Shown one piece after another: positions 1-13,729 of a stretch of 64,000 bases of DNA (position 1 is its first letter; the number at the start of each line of letters is the position of its first letter). The stretch lies in assembly GCF_026210795.1 (NCBI RefSeq), contig NC_089431.1:4712001-4776000 (forward strand). The letters are read 5' to 3'. Made by a program: the position numbers and the translations under genes. Source of the DNA: Rhizophagus irregularis. Its lineage: Eukaryota > Glomeromycota > Glomeromycetes > Glomerales > Glomeraceae. The notes beneath the pieces were generated by a model. It saw nothing but the letters and a program-made list of their open reading frames with translations, made no database searches and was not told the origin of the DNA.

Positions 1-2270
1 ATCTATTATATTTATACATATAATTTAACTAAATTCTTTATTTAAAAAATTATTTTATATTTCTTTTAGTTGGTAAGTTATAAGTTATTTATTTAATTCT
101 ATTATATTTATATGATGTTTACGTATAATTTAAACTAACTAAATTCTTTATCTAAAAAATTATTTATTTAATAATATAGCGAGTATGTTATTTTTATATT
201 TATATAATATTTACGTAAATTTAAACTAACAAATTCTTAACTTAAAAAAATATTCAAATATTTTAGATCGTAAGTAATTTATTATATTATATAATATTTA
301 CATATAATTTAAACTAACTAAATTCTTTATTTAAATTATTTTGTAATTTCTTTTAGTTAGTAAGTTATAAGTTATTTATTTAATTCTATTATATTTATAT
401 AATGTATACATATATTTTAAACTAACCAAATTCTTTATTTAAAAAATTATTTATTTAATAATATAGCTAGTATGTCATTTATTTAATTCTATTATATTTA
501 TATAATATTTACATATAATTTAAACTAACTAAATTCTTTATTTAAAAATTATTCAAATATTTTAGATCGTAAGTGATTTATTATCATATTTATAATATTT
601 ACATAACATATAATTTAAACTAACTAAATTCTATATCAAATATTTTAGATTGTAGGTAATTTATTATATTTATATAATATTACATATAATTTAAACTAAC
701 TAAATTCTATATATAAAATTAAATATTTTAGATTGTAAGTAATTTATTATATTTATATAATAGCTTCACATAATTTAAACTACTAATTAAATTCTTTATT
801 TAAAAAATTATTCAAATATATTAGCTTGTAAGTAATTTATTAGTATATTTATATAATATTTACATATAATTTAAACTGATTAAATTTTTTATTTAAAATA
901 TTATTCAAATGTTTTATATTGTAAGTAATTTATTATTATATTTATATAATATTTAAATATAATTTAGACTAACTAAATTCTTTATTTAAAAAATTATTTT
1001 GTAATTTCTTTAGTTGGTAAGATATAAGTTATTTATTTAATTCTATTATATCTATATAATATTTACATATAATTTAAACTAACTAAATTCTTTATTTAAA
1101 AAATTATTTATTTAATAATATAGGCAGTATGTTATTTATTTAATTCTATTATATTTGTATTATGTTTACATATAATTTAAACTAACTAAATTCTTTATTT
1201 AAAAAATTATTTATTTAATAATATAGGCAGTATGTCGTTTTTAATTCTATTATATTTATATAATATTTACATATAATATAAACTAACTAAATTCTTTTAT
1301 TTAAAAAATTATTTATTTAATAATATAGGGAGTATGTTATTTATTTAATTCTATTAATATATTTATATAATTATTATAATATTTACATATAATTTAAAAA
1401 TTCATTACAATATTTTAGATTGTAAGTAATTTATTATATTTATATAATATTTAAATATAATTTAAACTAACTAAATTCTTTATTTAAAAAATTATTCAAA
1501 TATTTTAGACTGTAAGTGATTTATTATATTTATATAATGTTTACATATAATTTAAACTAACTAATTCTTTATTTAAAAATTATTCAAATATTTTAGATTG
1601 TAAGTAATTTATTACATTTATATAAAATTTACATATAATTTAAACTAATTAAATTCCTTATTTAAAAAATTATTCAAATATTTTAGATTGTAAGTAATTT
1701 ATTATTTATATAATATTTACATATAATTTAAACTAACTAAATTCCTTATTTAAAAAATTATTTTGTAATTAGTTGGTAAGATATAAGTTATTTATTTAAT
1801 TCTATTATATTTATATAATGTTTACATATAATTTAAACTAACTAAATTCTTTATTTAAAAATTATTCAAATATTTTAGATTGTAAGTAATTTATTATATT
1901 TATATAATATTTACATATAATTTAAACTAACTAAATTCTTTATTTAAAAAATTATTTTGTAATTTCCTTTAGTTGGTAAGTCATGAGTTATTTATTTAAA
2001 TCTATTATATTTATATAATAACTACATATAATTTAAACTAACTGAATTCTATTTAAAAATTATTCAATATTTTAGATCGTAAGTAAATTATTATATTTAT
2101 AAATATTTACATACAATTTAAACTAACTAAATTCTTATTTAAAATATTTTAAATCGTAAGTTATTTATTATATTTATATAGTAATGTCTACATATAATTT
2201 AAACTAACTAAGTCCTTTATTTAAAAAATCATTCAAATATTTTAGATTGTATGTAATTTATTATATTTAT
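1..2270. repeat. AT-rich tandem repeat array
   Basis: About 22 imperfect units of roughly 80-110 bp, each carrying a core like TTTAAACTAACTAAATTC followed by TTTATTTAAAAAATTATT. Three spacer types alternate: one with ATTTTAGATTGTAAGTAA, one with TTTAATAATATAGGCAGTATG, and one with TTTTAGTTGGTAAGTTATAAG. The mixture suggests a mosaic higher-order minisatellite. No ORF or RNA gene is visible. The left edge lies outside the window. Confidence 0.85.
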
Positions 2271-2384
2271 CCGGGGATAATCATCACCGTTGGCCAGAAT
2301 TATCAATTTTTACCGGCACTATATTTTTTAATGCTGGTCGATCGTCATAATTTCAGTCACCAGTGATCATCACCCCGGTGATAG
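2271..2384. mobile_element. Short inverted-repeat MITE, family A copy 1
   Basis: GC-richer island ending the AT repeat. It starts CCGGGGATAATCATCACC and ends in a near-inverse (GTGATCATCACCCCGG). It holds the interior TTGGCCAGAATTATCAA and ACCGGCACTA. A second copy with the same interior lies at 51722-51833, which supports a dispersed family. No coding capacity; exact ends and TSD are uncertain. Confidence 0.7.
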
Positions 2385-2484
2385 TTAGAAAATTTAATAT
2401 CTATATTTTTTATATTTAATTTATTATACAATCTTTTTAAAAATTTTGGTAATTTATTTAGTTGGTAAGTCATAAGTTATTATA

Positions 2485-2621
2485 TACCGTATACTTCCGA
2501 TATTAAGCACCCCCGAAAATAAGCACCTGGCCAGAATTATGAAATTTTTGGCCTACGTTATGCTGTTGCTTGCCAGCATTACGGTCAAAAAAAGGGTGCT
2601 CAATTTCGGAAGTATACGGTA
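2485..2621. mobile_element. 137-bp TIR MITE, family B
   Basis: Begins TACCGTATACTTCCGA and ends TCGGAAGTATACGGTA. The TIRs are about 28 bp with two mismatches, and both arms reach the motif AAGCACCC/GGGTGCT. A TA flank on both sides fits a Tc1/mariner-type target. The interior contains TGGCCAGAATTATGAAA, a core shared with MITE family A. Non-coding. Confidence 0.75.
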
Positions 2622-2807
2622 CTATTTATTTAAAATTTAAATTAATTAAATATTTATTATATTAAAATCTTATAATTTTATTTAGAGTAAGTATAATTAT
2701 TATTGTTTAATATTTAAATTTTTAATCGTAAATTTTATTTTAAACCTTAATTTTTAATATAAATTTATTTTTATATTTAAAGATTTGGTACTAGTGGAAG
2801 TGAAATT

Positions 2808-5515
2808 ATGGATCAATTTATTTTTAAAAATAAATTAAAATGGATTCCTTATGATAAATTTGAAAATATTGAATATTTTGATAAAGGAGAATTTGGTACT
2901 ATATATAAAGCTAAATATGATATTATTGAAGTAATTCTTAAATATTTTGATTATCTTAATAATTCAGATGAAGGTTTAAATGAATTACTAAATGAAGTAT
3001 GATTAAATATAATTCTTTTTTAATATTTATAATTTGTTATACTAATTAACTAAATATTATTTCTTTATAGCGGAAAATTATTAATTCAAATGAAATTATT
3101 GAAATATATGGATTTACAAAAGATCCAGATACTTTGGATTATGTATTAGTAATGGAGTATACAAATAAAGGCAGTTTAAAAAGATGTTTAACAGAAATAA
3201 CAAAAAATTGGAAACAAAAATTATTTTGTTTATATCAAATTATTAAGGGTCTTAATTATATTCATGAAAAAGATCTTATTCATTATAACTTTCATAATGG
3301 TAATATTTTATGTAACGAATATACAGGAAATATATATGGAATTCTTATTAGTGATTATTTAGGATTATATCAACTTGCAAAATCTATTTTAAAAGAAAAT
3401 AATATTTATGGAGTTTTACCATTTATAGCACCTGAAATTTTAAGAGGTCAACCTTATACTCAAGCTAGTGATATATATAGTTTTTCTATAATTATGTGGG
3501 AATTTACATCTGAAATTCCACCATTTAATGATAAAGCACATGATCTTCAACTTGCTTTAAGTATTTGTAAAGGCAAACGTCCTGAAATTATTGAAAATAC
3601 TCCACTATGCTATATAGATTTAATGACAAAATGCTGGGATGAAGATCCATTAAAAAGGCCATCTTCTAAAGAAGTTTTAAAAATTATTAAAAATTGGATT
3701 TTTCGTCCTGAGAATAAGAAAATTAAAGATATTATTAATGAAGAATTAATAAACAATATTATGGAATTTATAAATGCACCAATTGAGCATAATAACCTTA
3801 TTGTAAAATCTCATCCAAAAGCATACTCAACAAGTCATTTATTTGATTTTACTAGTAAAGAACTAAATGAAATTCTAGAAGGCACTCAAGGATTTTTTGA
3901 ATCAAAACAAAATTATCAAAGTTCTTATAATATTCAAATGGAATTAGTTAATTTACAACAAAACTCAACTTTACAAAATGAAGAATTTGCAAAAAAAGAA
4001 AACACTTTACAAATCCAAATTAAAAACTTGCAAAGTGAAAAGCAAGCTTTAGATGGTAAGCTGACTGAACAGTTAAAACAAAACAGTCAGTTAAATCAAG
4101 AAAAAAATAATTTGCAAGATAAATTAGTCCAAACAGAAGCCATTATTCAAGAATTAAAATCTCAGCAAGATCAATTTAAAAATCAATTAATTCAAATAGA
4201 GGAAGAAAATTTTAAGTTAGAAAATGAATTAGTTGATTTACAACAAAAGAATTTTAAATTTGAACAAAATAATCAAAATTTGAGGCTTAATTTAGCTATA
4301 CAAATTAAAAAATTTGCAGAAAAAGAAAATGTTTTACAAACCCAAATCATTGACCTGCAAAATGAAATGCAATTCTTAATTGATAATTTAACTAAACAAT
4401 TGGAACAAAATAAACAGACTAACCAGCAAATTCAAGTTCAAGTTAGTCAGTTAAAGCAAGAAAAATTTGATTTACAAGAAAAATTAATTCAAACAGAAGT
4501 TAATATTCAAGAATTAAAATCTCAGCAAGAAAGCTTAACTGAACAAAAAGAGCAATTAGAAAATAAACTAAGTCAGTCCCAAGTTAATTGTGAACAGATA
4601 GAACAAGAAAAGATCAGGTTGCACAATATGGTAAAAGGTCTTTCACAAGAACAAAAGCTTACAACTAAATTGAAAACCAAGTTGGAAAAAGAAATTGCTC
4701 AATTGGAACAAAAATTGATTATTGAAGAACAAATCAAAATGCAATTAACTCAAGCTTTACAGATAAAAGATGATAAAATAAATGAATTAGAAAAGAAACT
4801 TGTTACTCTTGATCAAGAACGTATTAAGCAGCTAAAAGACAAAGTAAAAGAATTGAATAAAATTGAGAAGGAATTATTAAATAAATTAACTAGTGGAGAA
4901 AATACTAAGGAAATTCATAAAGAAAAAGAAGCTAAACAAAAAGAGATGAATGAACTCCAGCAAGAATTATCAAGAACCTCAGATTCTTATGATGCCAATA
5001 GAAAAAAACTGATTATCAGTCAAGTCAACAATTTTCTGAAAGTTAAGGGTGATTTCCTAACCTTACGAGAAGAAGCTATTAAAAAACTACAAAATTGTTG
5101 TAATCATCTAGAAAGCTCCATTAATAAGGAAAGAAATACTATTAGTTCTATCAGAGATTTAAAAACCTCTAAATTGACTGACAAATATACTAAAGAATTT
5201 CAAAGTATTCTTGTAAAATATAATGATGGATTATTAGAGCTGAACAAAGATTATTATTTTTTAAAGAATGTTGTTCAGGAAAATAAAGAGCTGGAAGTTA
5301 GCCTCATGATTGAGAATATTCTTAAGTTGAATTTTTTCAATCTTGATAAATACAAAATTTTTAAATTTGCTACTAATTCTCAGGAAGGAACCAGAATTCA
5401 ATTAAATTCTAATATGATGGAAGAAGATATAAATTCATTGAGAAAGAATTTGAATGAATTGAAATTAGAATTGAACCAAGAAAAAAATGAATTAAAAAAT
5501 CTAGCAACAGTTTAG
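2808..5515 (+). CDS. Kinase-like protein with long coiled-coil tail (probable pseudokinase)
   Basis: Two exons, 2808-2996 and 3071-5515, separated by a 74-bp GT-AG intron (GTATGA...TTATAG). The joined frame is phase 0 and gives about 877 aa. The N-terminal 270 residues form a tyrosine-kinase-like domain: glycine loop KGEFGTIYKA, a lysine in VILK, the APE region IAPEIL and the helix motif SDIYSFSIIMWE. The catalytic HRD is replaced by HYN (residues 134-136) and the DFG region reads SDYLGL, so phosphotransfer is doubtful. From about residue 340 the protein is Gln/Glu/Lys-rich coiled coil to the end. Kinases of this style are strongly expanded in Rhizophagus. A scaffold or pseudokinase role is inference; the gene structure is well supported. 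Confidence 0.85.
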
Positions 5516-8049
5516 ATATATTGATTCATTGAAATGAAATAGGTATAGTATTTAACAAAATATATGAATATATATTCTAGAACACTATAGCACTCAGATT
5601 TTTAATGAAAGAAAATATATAGTTTTAGAAATTTTGAGTTTTTCTTTTTATTAAATTATAACTGTATTTTTATATTTTTTTGTTTTGTTTGTCAAAAGGT
5701 TTCAATAAAGGATCATAAACTTTTTTGGGAGTTCATTTAAATAACCATTATATATTTTAAATGTTATACTTATATTTAAATTAAAAACAAATAAAACTAT
5801 ATATACAATATATAAGAATACTAAATAAGCAAAACTTTTGAGCATTGATTAAATAATATTGTATATCTTAGTTTAGGAAGAAGTGATTTATTATCCAAAA
5901 AAAAAAATAATAGTAATATGATTTATTAATTTAATTCAAAATATAAAAGATGAAAATTTATTAGCTGAACTAGTAAAATATCCAATTAAAATATTTATGA
6001 ATATTCACTAATAATAAAATTGTAATTACCATTATCGATTTATAGTGTTTTTACATATTATAATTATAAAAATATATAATATCTGCAAGTGCTAAATAAT
6101 TGGTAAAAAAGCAATTTCTCTCATATTTTGGTATTATAACACTAGCAAGGCAGATTGCAAAACTATTAAGAGAAAAATTTTACAAGAGCTTAATAAATTG
6201 GGAAAAATATATTTGAAAATAAATAGAAGTAAGAAAAGCAAGCATATACAACTTTAAAAGAGTTTTGAAAGATGATTTTGAAATCCACAAAGAATGAAAG
6301 GAACATTTAATTGTATAAAAATACTAAAGATATAGCAATATAATTTGATATCATATGCTTGAAGGCAAGATCCACACTATATATTATCAAATAATAAATA
6401 AGTTTATTATTAGTCCCTATGTATGATATTCAAGGTTATCTGTTATGGATTACTTTATATTATTAGGATAAATAGCGATTTATGTACCTGTGACTTAAAT
6501 TGAACCATTATAACTAGAAATTTTGTAAGGCTTGGTAAATTTACTAGATCAGCTACACTGGATATATATTTTTTAGCGATAATCCCAGATAGAATGCACT
6601 ATCTTGACTTGAGATTGTTTAAATACCAAGTGACATATATAAAGTATGTGGTCAAATAGCAATTGAAATTGATAATCGTTTAAGCTGCAATCCAAAGATT
6701 CCCTGATCTCAAGATACTGCAACAATTACATTAAGTAAACGACATAACTTAATTACACTACAAAAGTAAAAATTAAAGATAAATTCAAATATTTAAATCT
6801 CTTATTCTAATATAAACATATATAATTTTTATAAATTTAAATTTATTCAAAACTGTCTACAGCTTTTATAGTTTATAGATGAAAATTAAATTTTATATAA
6901 TTATAAATTATCATTATAAATGTAGAGTATAGACTCTTGTCAATTGTAAGTTTAGAAATTATCATTTAAGAGCTAAAATTTTAAAAGTAATTAATTATAT
7001 TTTGATGATAAAATAAAATTAATAAATTCAGAATTTTCAAAATTCTCTAAATTTCCATGTAAAGAATGTCAATTGACTATATAAAAATTTTGAATATAAA
7101 AATTTCTAGCCTATATAGAAGAAATTGACAATAACAAAAAATTTCTTATTTATACTATATATATATAATTCTATAGTATTATAATTGTTGCCAAAGTAAG
7201 TCAATATAATAAGTAGCATACTTTTAAATCAAAACAATATTGGTGCAGGAAAAAAACTGTTCCTTATATGTCCATAATAAAACTTATTTAAGAAAGCAAG
7301 AGTTTAAAATGACAAGAAAAGTTGTATTGAGAATGTGAAATTAAGGGAGCAGAAATATACCTTTATTTTTGTTATAATATCCACTCACAAATTTTGATAA
7401 CACAAAATAGTAATCAACAAATCTTAATTTCTACTATATATAATAATTGTATGGTATTGTTTAGCATTGTCATAAAATTTCTAAAAAAAAAATAGTTTAT
7501 CATATATAATTCTATAATTTTTATATAAATATAAGCCATGTTTGACAGGTTTAATTTATTATCTTTATAATCTTGCTTAATAAAATGGCTATAGTAATTA
7601 CTTGTTTTTGAAAGAATTTCTATCAATTTTATTACAATAGCACATTGCTATAATAACATCTTGGAGGAAAAAAAATTATTTCACATAGTCCTTTTAATTG
7701 ACTTGTCATGTAATAGGTTTATTAAAGGCAATGTATATGAATGTTATGTGAATGGACTTTTTAGTATTTAATCTAATTTAATTATCTAAATTCTAAATAT
7801 GTTACCTTACATTTACACTATAAATTCTAATAAGTATATTAATGAAAGAATTAAAAATCTAAAAAAATGAAACACCACCATTAATGTAAAAAGTTTGCAA
7901 TAAAAATGTTACAGAGTATTTTTGGTAATCACATGAATATATCACATATTTTTAATAATATCATTAATATTAGATTTATTATGAACATTAAAAACATATA
8001 AATAAAATATTACAAAGTTTAAATAGAATAGTTTTTAACGTAGGCAGAT
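5516..8049. other. AT-rich intergenic region
   Basis: No convincing ORF or RNA gene on either strand. The few short ORFs are AT-rich, have no recognisable domain, and show poor codon structure. The first 150 bp probably contain the 3' UTR of the upstream kinase gene. Confidence 0.6.
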
Positions 8050-8400
8050 ATGAGCATACATAAAGAAGGAGCTAAAGATAACGAAGCAATGAAGAATTGG
8101 GCGATGAAAATGAATAATTTCTTGTGGTTGGGTCGCAAAATCATCAATTTGGCAGAACAAAGTAATATTTTGAGTGAATACGCCACGCTAAATGAAGATT
8201 TCACAAAATGGCTCAAGAACGAGAATCGCCTGACAGATAAGAAAGAGACAGGTGATAAAAGACCAAAGAAAGAGAGTCCATCTGCGAGGACAATGCGGAT
8301 GACATCTCCTGAGAATAGAGAGCAATACTTGCAAAGACTCTTGGAACGATTAGAACAGAAAAGAGAGGAAGTTAGCAAGTGGCAAAAAGCGAAGAAGTGA
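8050..8400 (+). CDS. Possible small lysine/glutamate-rich protein or terminal exon
   Basis: An ATG-initiated ORF of 116 codons whose base composition is clearly less AT-rich than the flanks. The product is very charged. It has an amphipathic N-terminal half (around NNFLWLGRKI) and a C-terminal helix rich in E, R and K (around QYLQRLLERLEQKREE). No family recognised. A possible splice acceptor (TAGGCAG) lies just before the ATG, so it may be the last exon of a gene whose upstream part I cannot identify. It could also be a chance ORF. Confidence 0.35.
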   Translation: MSIHKEGAKDNEAMKNWAMKMNNFLWLGRKIINLAEQSNILSEYATLNEDFTKWLKNENRLTDKKETGDKRPKKESPSARTMRMTSPENREQYLQRLLERLEQKREEVSKWQKAKK

Positions 8401-9336
8401 GGAACAGCAATGAATAGATCGTTAATTGCAATAGAAGTCACGTGATTCCATGTATAAAATATTCTGATAAAAAAAAATTTTTATTTAAGTAGCGAGGGGA
8501 ATGAGAGAATTTATTACTAACTTTTCCTCCCATCACATTTCGTCCTACAAGAAATAAAAGTTGGGATGATTGCTACTGAACGTAAGGCTTTCGGGCTCCA
8601 TCTGATTTTTCAGTTTAAGTTTCAGTCTTATAGCAAATTCCCTCCTGTAACGTTTGAGTTTTGTTTTTAGTGATGTTCTGTTTCTTATAAGATATTTTGT
8701 TTTTTTTTGTCTTCTTTAGTTAGGTTTCATTTTATTTGTTGAATCTGGATAACAGGAGTTTTATTTATTAGGATCTTAACATTGCGTGACCATACATATT
8801 ATAGCATATAGTCCGTTATATTTAGACTAGATTACCCTTTGCTATAGAGCCAATGATACTCGAGGTCTGCGGTTCTAAGTATTTCAAAAATTAATATGTA
8901 TCATTAATAAAGAAACGCAGTGAAGTACTTAAATTCTGTTGAAAATAGTGATGCCAGTCACTATGAAGAATTTCAGCTTACAGAGTGCAAAAATTAAATG
9001 GTTTAACCATCTAGTTGCTGCCATACTACAATTCAGAATTTTTAAAAAGTTCAATTAACATTTCATTTTTTTATTAACTATCTTTCGTAACTTAAGAACG
9101 TTGAGCTTCAATCATTGAAATCTATTATTTCACTTTGTAAGATAAATTTAATAAGTAATGCAAAAAAAATTTCACGTTTACATGTTTATTTGGAAATCTT
9201 TTTATTACTTACCTTATTTTGTTTAAGTGCATCTCATTTAATAATAAAGCCCAAGTGCAACGAAGGACTACATAATTCTACGCAAGGTGATACGAATGTC
9301 CTGGTGTCTGCCACGCGACAGTGTAGAATAACACAA
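8401..9336. other. Intergenic region, no gene recognised
   Basis: Mixed AT-rich sequence with no supported gene. A 78-codon ORF near 9115 lacks an ATG and runs into the following transposable element, so it is not called. Confidence 0.5.
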
Positions 9337-9985
9337 CCCTATAAAAAATAAATGTCCGGAAAATGTCTACGAAAATGTCTGGAAATTGTCCAGAATAAAT
9401 CTGGCATGTCCAGAAATTGTCCGGAAAATGTCTATTTTTTGCTACAAATTTGATACCTAAAATTTTGACATATCCGGACTTTGTCCAGAATATATGCAGA
9501 ATTTGTCCAGTATAAAATTTTGGACAAATTCCGGACATAGTAAAAATTCAGATAATTTGAACTGGACAAATTCCGGACATGAAAAAATTCTGGACAAATT
9601 CTGGACGCTACTTCCAAAAAAGGATAAATTAATTTTGTAAAAAAATGCAAAAAGCACAAGACTGACATTCATAACCTTCTTTGTCATACTAATTAAATTT
9701 GCTGAGCAGGCAAAAATACTATATATTTATGATATAAAACTTTAAGTTAAAAGCAATTATAATGGTCACCTGTTGATCATCTTTTTGTGCCAAATTTTAT
9801 GAAAAAATATTTCAGGTCAATTTCCGGACAAATTCTGGACAAAATGAGTGTCCGGAAACGAGTGTGTTTTCAGAACAATTTCCGGACATGGTACCTGGCA
9901 TTTTCTGGACATTTTCTGGACAATTATTTTAGACAAATTTTCAGGACAATTTCTGGACAATTCCGGACACTTATTTTTTATAGGG
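9337..9985. mobile_element. TIR element filled with TGTCCGGA repeats
   Basis: Terminal inverted repeats CCCTATAAAAAATAAATGTC and its near inverse at the right end (ACTTATTTTTTATAGGG). CAA is duplicated at both flanks (9334-9336, 9986-9988). The interior is full of short, variable copies of TGTCCGGA/TCTGGACAAATT in both orientations, which makes it strongly self-complementary. No transposase; the short ORFs in it are repeat artefacts. A non-autonomous element of unknown superfamily. Confidence 0.75.
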
Positions 9986-10930
9986 CAACCTCAGACTTAA
10001 TAATGGTTGTTCTGAATTTAATCGGTGTTGGAATGAAATTCAGATCATTTTTATATGTGCAGAGCGCACATTGTTCACAAAAGTGTTGTGCGCAACCTAT
10101 GAAGTGCTCTTAGTGCAATATCGCCTATCTCTATTTTCACATGCGCCGGTGATGCGCGGAAATTTAAGCTGCGCCAGCTGCACAGATATCACTGATCTTA
10201 ATTCTGGCCAAATTATTTTCGGGCCAGAATTTAAGAAGTCACGTGCAAGCTTTTGTCACTGACCGTAAATATTTGTCAAAAATAAAAGTGATAACTGCAG
10301 AGCAATCTTTATATTAAAAATTTTGGTAATATTTAGGTTACCCTGTATAAACTAATTTGAATTGTATTATGTATAATATATGTATCCGTCAAATTTATTA
10401 CGGATTTCTATCATAGATTATGTCATTAAGAGATGCCGATCATTTTCATTTATCACTGAAATTTAACAAAGAATCTAATATTTTTCTTCATGCTCCAAAA
10501 TATTCTTTGTGTAAGTTCATTGATCCTGGTGCGAAGCAATAGGCTATTGTTAGTTTAAAATTAAAAATTATAATTATTAATAGACTTTGGTGTTACTATC
10601 GCTGTTATAAAAAATTTACTCTTATTAATAATTAGCATAGTCTGTAACTCGTGTAACTTACCTTTTAAGTCTATTTTTATTTGAATGTTATGTAAATTAT
10701 TTATAATTTACCTTTTATTCAATTGGCTATGTCATATCATGTAAATATTTGCACAACGAAATGACCAATGGTGATTTGAATAGCACATAAGAGTGAGGTC
10801 ACACGGGTCACACCAACTCTTTTGTACGAGTAGATCTGCATAATACATATGTTTATATTTCGTACATTTTTCTTATCGTCGTTGCTCTTTGAGCCTGAAA
10901 ATTTTAAAATATAAATTTCAATTTTTAAGG
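9986..10930. other. Intergenic region upstream of kinase-Sel1 gene
   Basis: Contains a GC-richer patch at 10040-10260 with several small palindromes built on TGCGC, and a separate hairpin at 10196-10236. The remaining sequence is AT-rich. No gene is supported. The promoter of the kinase gene at 10931 should lie in the last few hundred bases, but no motif stands out. Confidence 0.5.
10196..10236. repeat. Palindrome around TTCTGGCC
   Basis: TCTTAATTCTGGCC, then an 11-13 nt AT-rich loop, then GGCCAGAATTTAAGA. It could be a minimal MITE; it shares the GGCCAGAAT core with the MITEs at 2271, 2485 and 51722. Confidence 0.6.
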
Positions 10931-13729
10931 ATGGCAGAAACAAATTATCATATTAATTGGTTGGAAAAATCAATTATTAAACAAAAGATAGATTATTACG
11001 ATTATTCAGATTTTAAAAACAAACGACTAATAGGAGGTGGTTCATTTGGAAACGTCGTACGTGCTACATGGAAAAACACCGATTCACTTTTTGCTTTGAA
11101 GTTCTTTAAAAATGATAAAGTAACACTTAAAGAAATTATTAAGGAGGTATTAAAATAAATATATTTCAAAAATTTTTACATCTTTTACATTTTTTTAAAT
11201 TATATGAAAAGATTATTCTTAATTTTCGTTTAAATACCGCAGTTAAAATTACATCGGAAGGTTAATTCTCATGAAAATATTATATATTTTTATGGAATCA
11301 CAAAAGTAAAAGATGGTAAGTATTAGAAATAAACCATCGTTATAATAATAACAACAACTTTTTACGGTATTAAAAAAAACATATATATTTTTAGATGAAA
11401 CGATTGAAGTATCTCAAGAGATAAAATACTCGTTAGTTTTGGAATATGCTGATAGTGGTACATTGGAAACTTATTTAAACGAGCATTTTAATGAACTTAA
11501 ATGGAATGACAAACTGAAACTGGCATTTCAATTAGCAAGTGCTGTATCACATTTACATAAACGTGATATTATTCATCGCGATCTGGTAATGATCAATTAT
11601 TTTTTTTTTCTTTTATAATTTATTATGTCAAATTTTGATTATTTCTTTCTTATTTTAATTTAAAAACAGCACGCGAACAATGTTCTTATACATCAGAAAA
11701 ATATTAAGTTGGCAGATTTTGGTTTATCAAAGAAGATTGCCGAAGCATCAAGTAATATATCCAAAATACATGGTGTGATTCCTTATGTTGACCCGAAAGT
11801 GTTTAACAAGAATCAAAATGAAAAATATAAATTAGATAAAAAATCTGATATATATAGTATTGGAGTTTTAATGTGGCAAATTTCGAGTGGATATCAACCG
11901 TTTTCTTCTAAAGGTGTTAATTATGATTTAAGTTTAATTTTATCTATTTCCAATGGTGAAAGAGAAGAAATTATTGTTGGAACTCCAATTGAATATAGTA
12001 ATTTATATTCAGGTAATAAGCGAAATATCTAGTATTTTAATACTTAAAAGAAGATTAATAACAATTTTATTGTTTATTTAATTTAGAATGTTGGAAATAT
12101 GAACCAAATGAACGTCCAGATATACAAGAGGTTGTCTCTAATCTTGGATCAATTTTTCTCGAAAGAAGTGACATAATTCTTTATATTAATAGCGAAAGAA
12201 AAGAAGATAATTTACTAATCGATCAATATAGTAACTCAAATTCATATAAAGAATCTATGGGAATAAATGATAATTTATCAGTACCAAGTAATATTAAGTT
12301 TGAAGGAAGTTTAAGCTCATATATGGGCCAAAATGTTACTTTAAGTATAATGGAACGTGATAATAATACAACATCGTCAACAGATACATTTGAATCATCT
12401 ATTGATAATATTGTTATTGATGAATTAATCAAAATCATGATCAAAAATCATGATAAAGGTATTACATTTGACCAGATTAAAGAAATTATAAATGAAAAAA
12501 TATTAAAATCAGGTCGAACTAAAGACAAACTCGCAAATTGGTTAATAAAAAATCAAGTTGGATCACAATATATACATTTTCTTGGATTGTTATATTATTA
12601 TAATATTTATAATATTGGTATAGAAGAAAATAGTGTTAAAGCATTTGAATTATTTTCAAAGGCATCAAAAAGTGATTATTCGTTAGCTCAAGTTTATCTT
12701 GCCAAATGTTACAATGATGGATGTGGAACTGAAAAAGATAATATCTTGGCATTTCATTGGTATAAAAAATCTGTAAAAAATGGAAGTAATATTGGAGAAT
12801 TTTATTTAGGATACTGCTATGAATTTGGAATTGGAACCCTAATAGATAAAAAGAAATCAGTTGAACTATATCGAAAAGCAGCTAAAAATGGAAATATTAC
12901 AGCAACAATTTATCTTGCGGATTGTTATAGATTAGGAAAAGGTGTTGACAAGAATGAAACTAAAGCATTTGAGTATTACAGAATACTGGCTAATAAAGAT
13001 GTAATTGATGCACAATATCAACTTGGAAATTGCTTTTATCATGGAATTGGAACAGAAATAGATAAAAAACAAGCTTTTAATTGGTATAAAAAAGCAACAA
13101 TTAATGGAAATTTTTTTGCAAAAGATATACTTAAAATATATTTTAGTAAAGAAGAAAGAGTTGAGATAGACGAACTTAAAGATACAAAATTTCCTAAAAT
13201 CTTTTCTTCCAAAAGTTTGACTCAATATGGATTAAACTATCTTGGAATTATGTTATCAAAAACAAATTATGAGAAAGCATTTTATTATTTTCATAAAACA
13301 GCTGAAGATGGATGTAAATTTGCAAAATTTAACTTAGGTGGATGCTATCAACTAGGAAAAGGCGTAAAAAAAGATGAAAGAAAAGCATATGAATTATACA
13401 ATCAATCAGCCAGCCAAGGATTTATAGATGCAAAGTTAAATCTGGGTTATTGTTATGAGTATGGAATTGGGACTGATATTAACGAGACGAAAGCATTTGA
13501 ATTATATAAAATAGCTGCAGAAAATGGAAACGCCATTGCTTGTTTCAAATTAGGTTTATGCTACACGTTAGGATATGGAGTTAACATAGATAAAAAGAAA
13601 GCCCTTCAGCTATTTAAAAAGGGAATTGAAAAAAGAGGAGTTGATAGAAAAGTAAAATTAACAATAATAAGGACTATGGAATCGATATATCAACATCTAG
13701 TGGCAGAATCTCTCTTTTCAAGAGAATAA
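10931..13729 (+). CDS. Tyrosine-kinase-like protein kinase with Sel1 repeats
   Basis: Five exons: 10931-11146, 11243-11315, 11395-11585, 11670-12012, 12087-13729. All introns are GT-AG and every junction keeps phase (0, 1, 0, 1), giving about 821 aa. The kinase domain is complete: glycine loop [13 protein letters not shown], catalytic lysine in [24 protein letters not shown], then [13 protein letters not shown] and [11 protein letters not shown]. The APE is altered to DPK. The C-terminal half holds about eight or nine Sel1 (TPR-like) repeats of about 36 residues, recognised by patterns such as [11 protein letters not shown] and [14 protein letters not shown]. Kinase-Sel1 fusions are abundant in Rhizophagus and are thought to signal through Sel1 protein-protein contacts. 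Catalytically competent by motif; substrate unknown. Confidence 0.92.

Noticed and set aside
1-2270. CRISPR-like array
   Set aside because: Units are not uniform repeats with unique spacers, and the genome is eukaryotic; it is an AT-rich minisatellite.
8019-8441. 140-codon minus-strand ORF opposite the small charged ORF
   Set aside because: Antisense shadow; Ser/Leu/Phe-rich composition mirrors the Glu/Lys codons of the plus-strand frame.
9115-9351. Possible small protein with hydrophobic N-terminus
   Set aside because: No ATG start, ends inside a transposable element, no other support.
9278-10113. Several ORFs across the TGTCCGGA element
   Set aside because: Produced by the repeat units; both strands and several frames are equally open.
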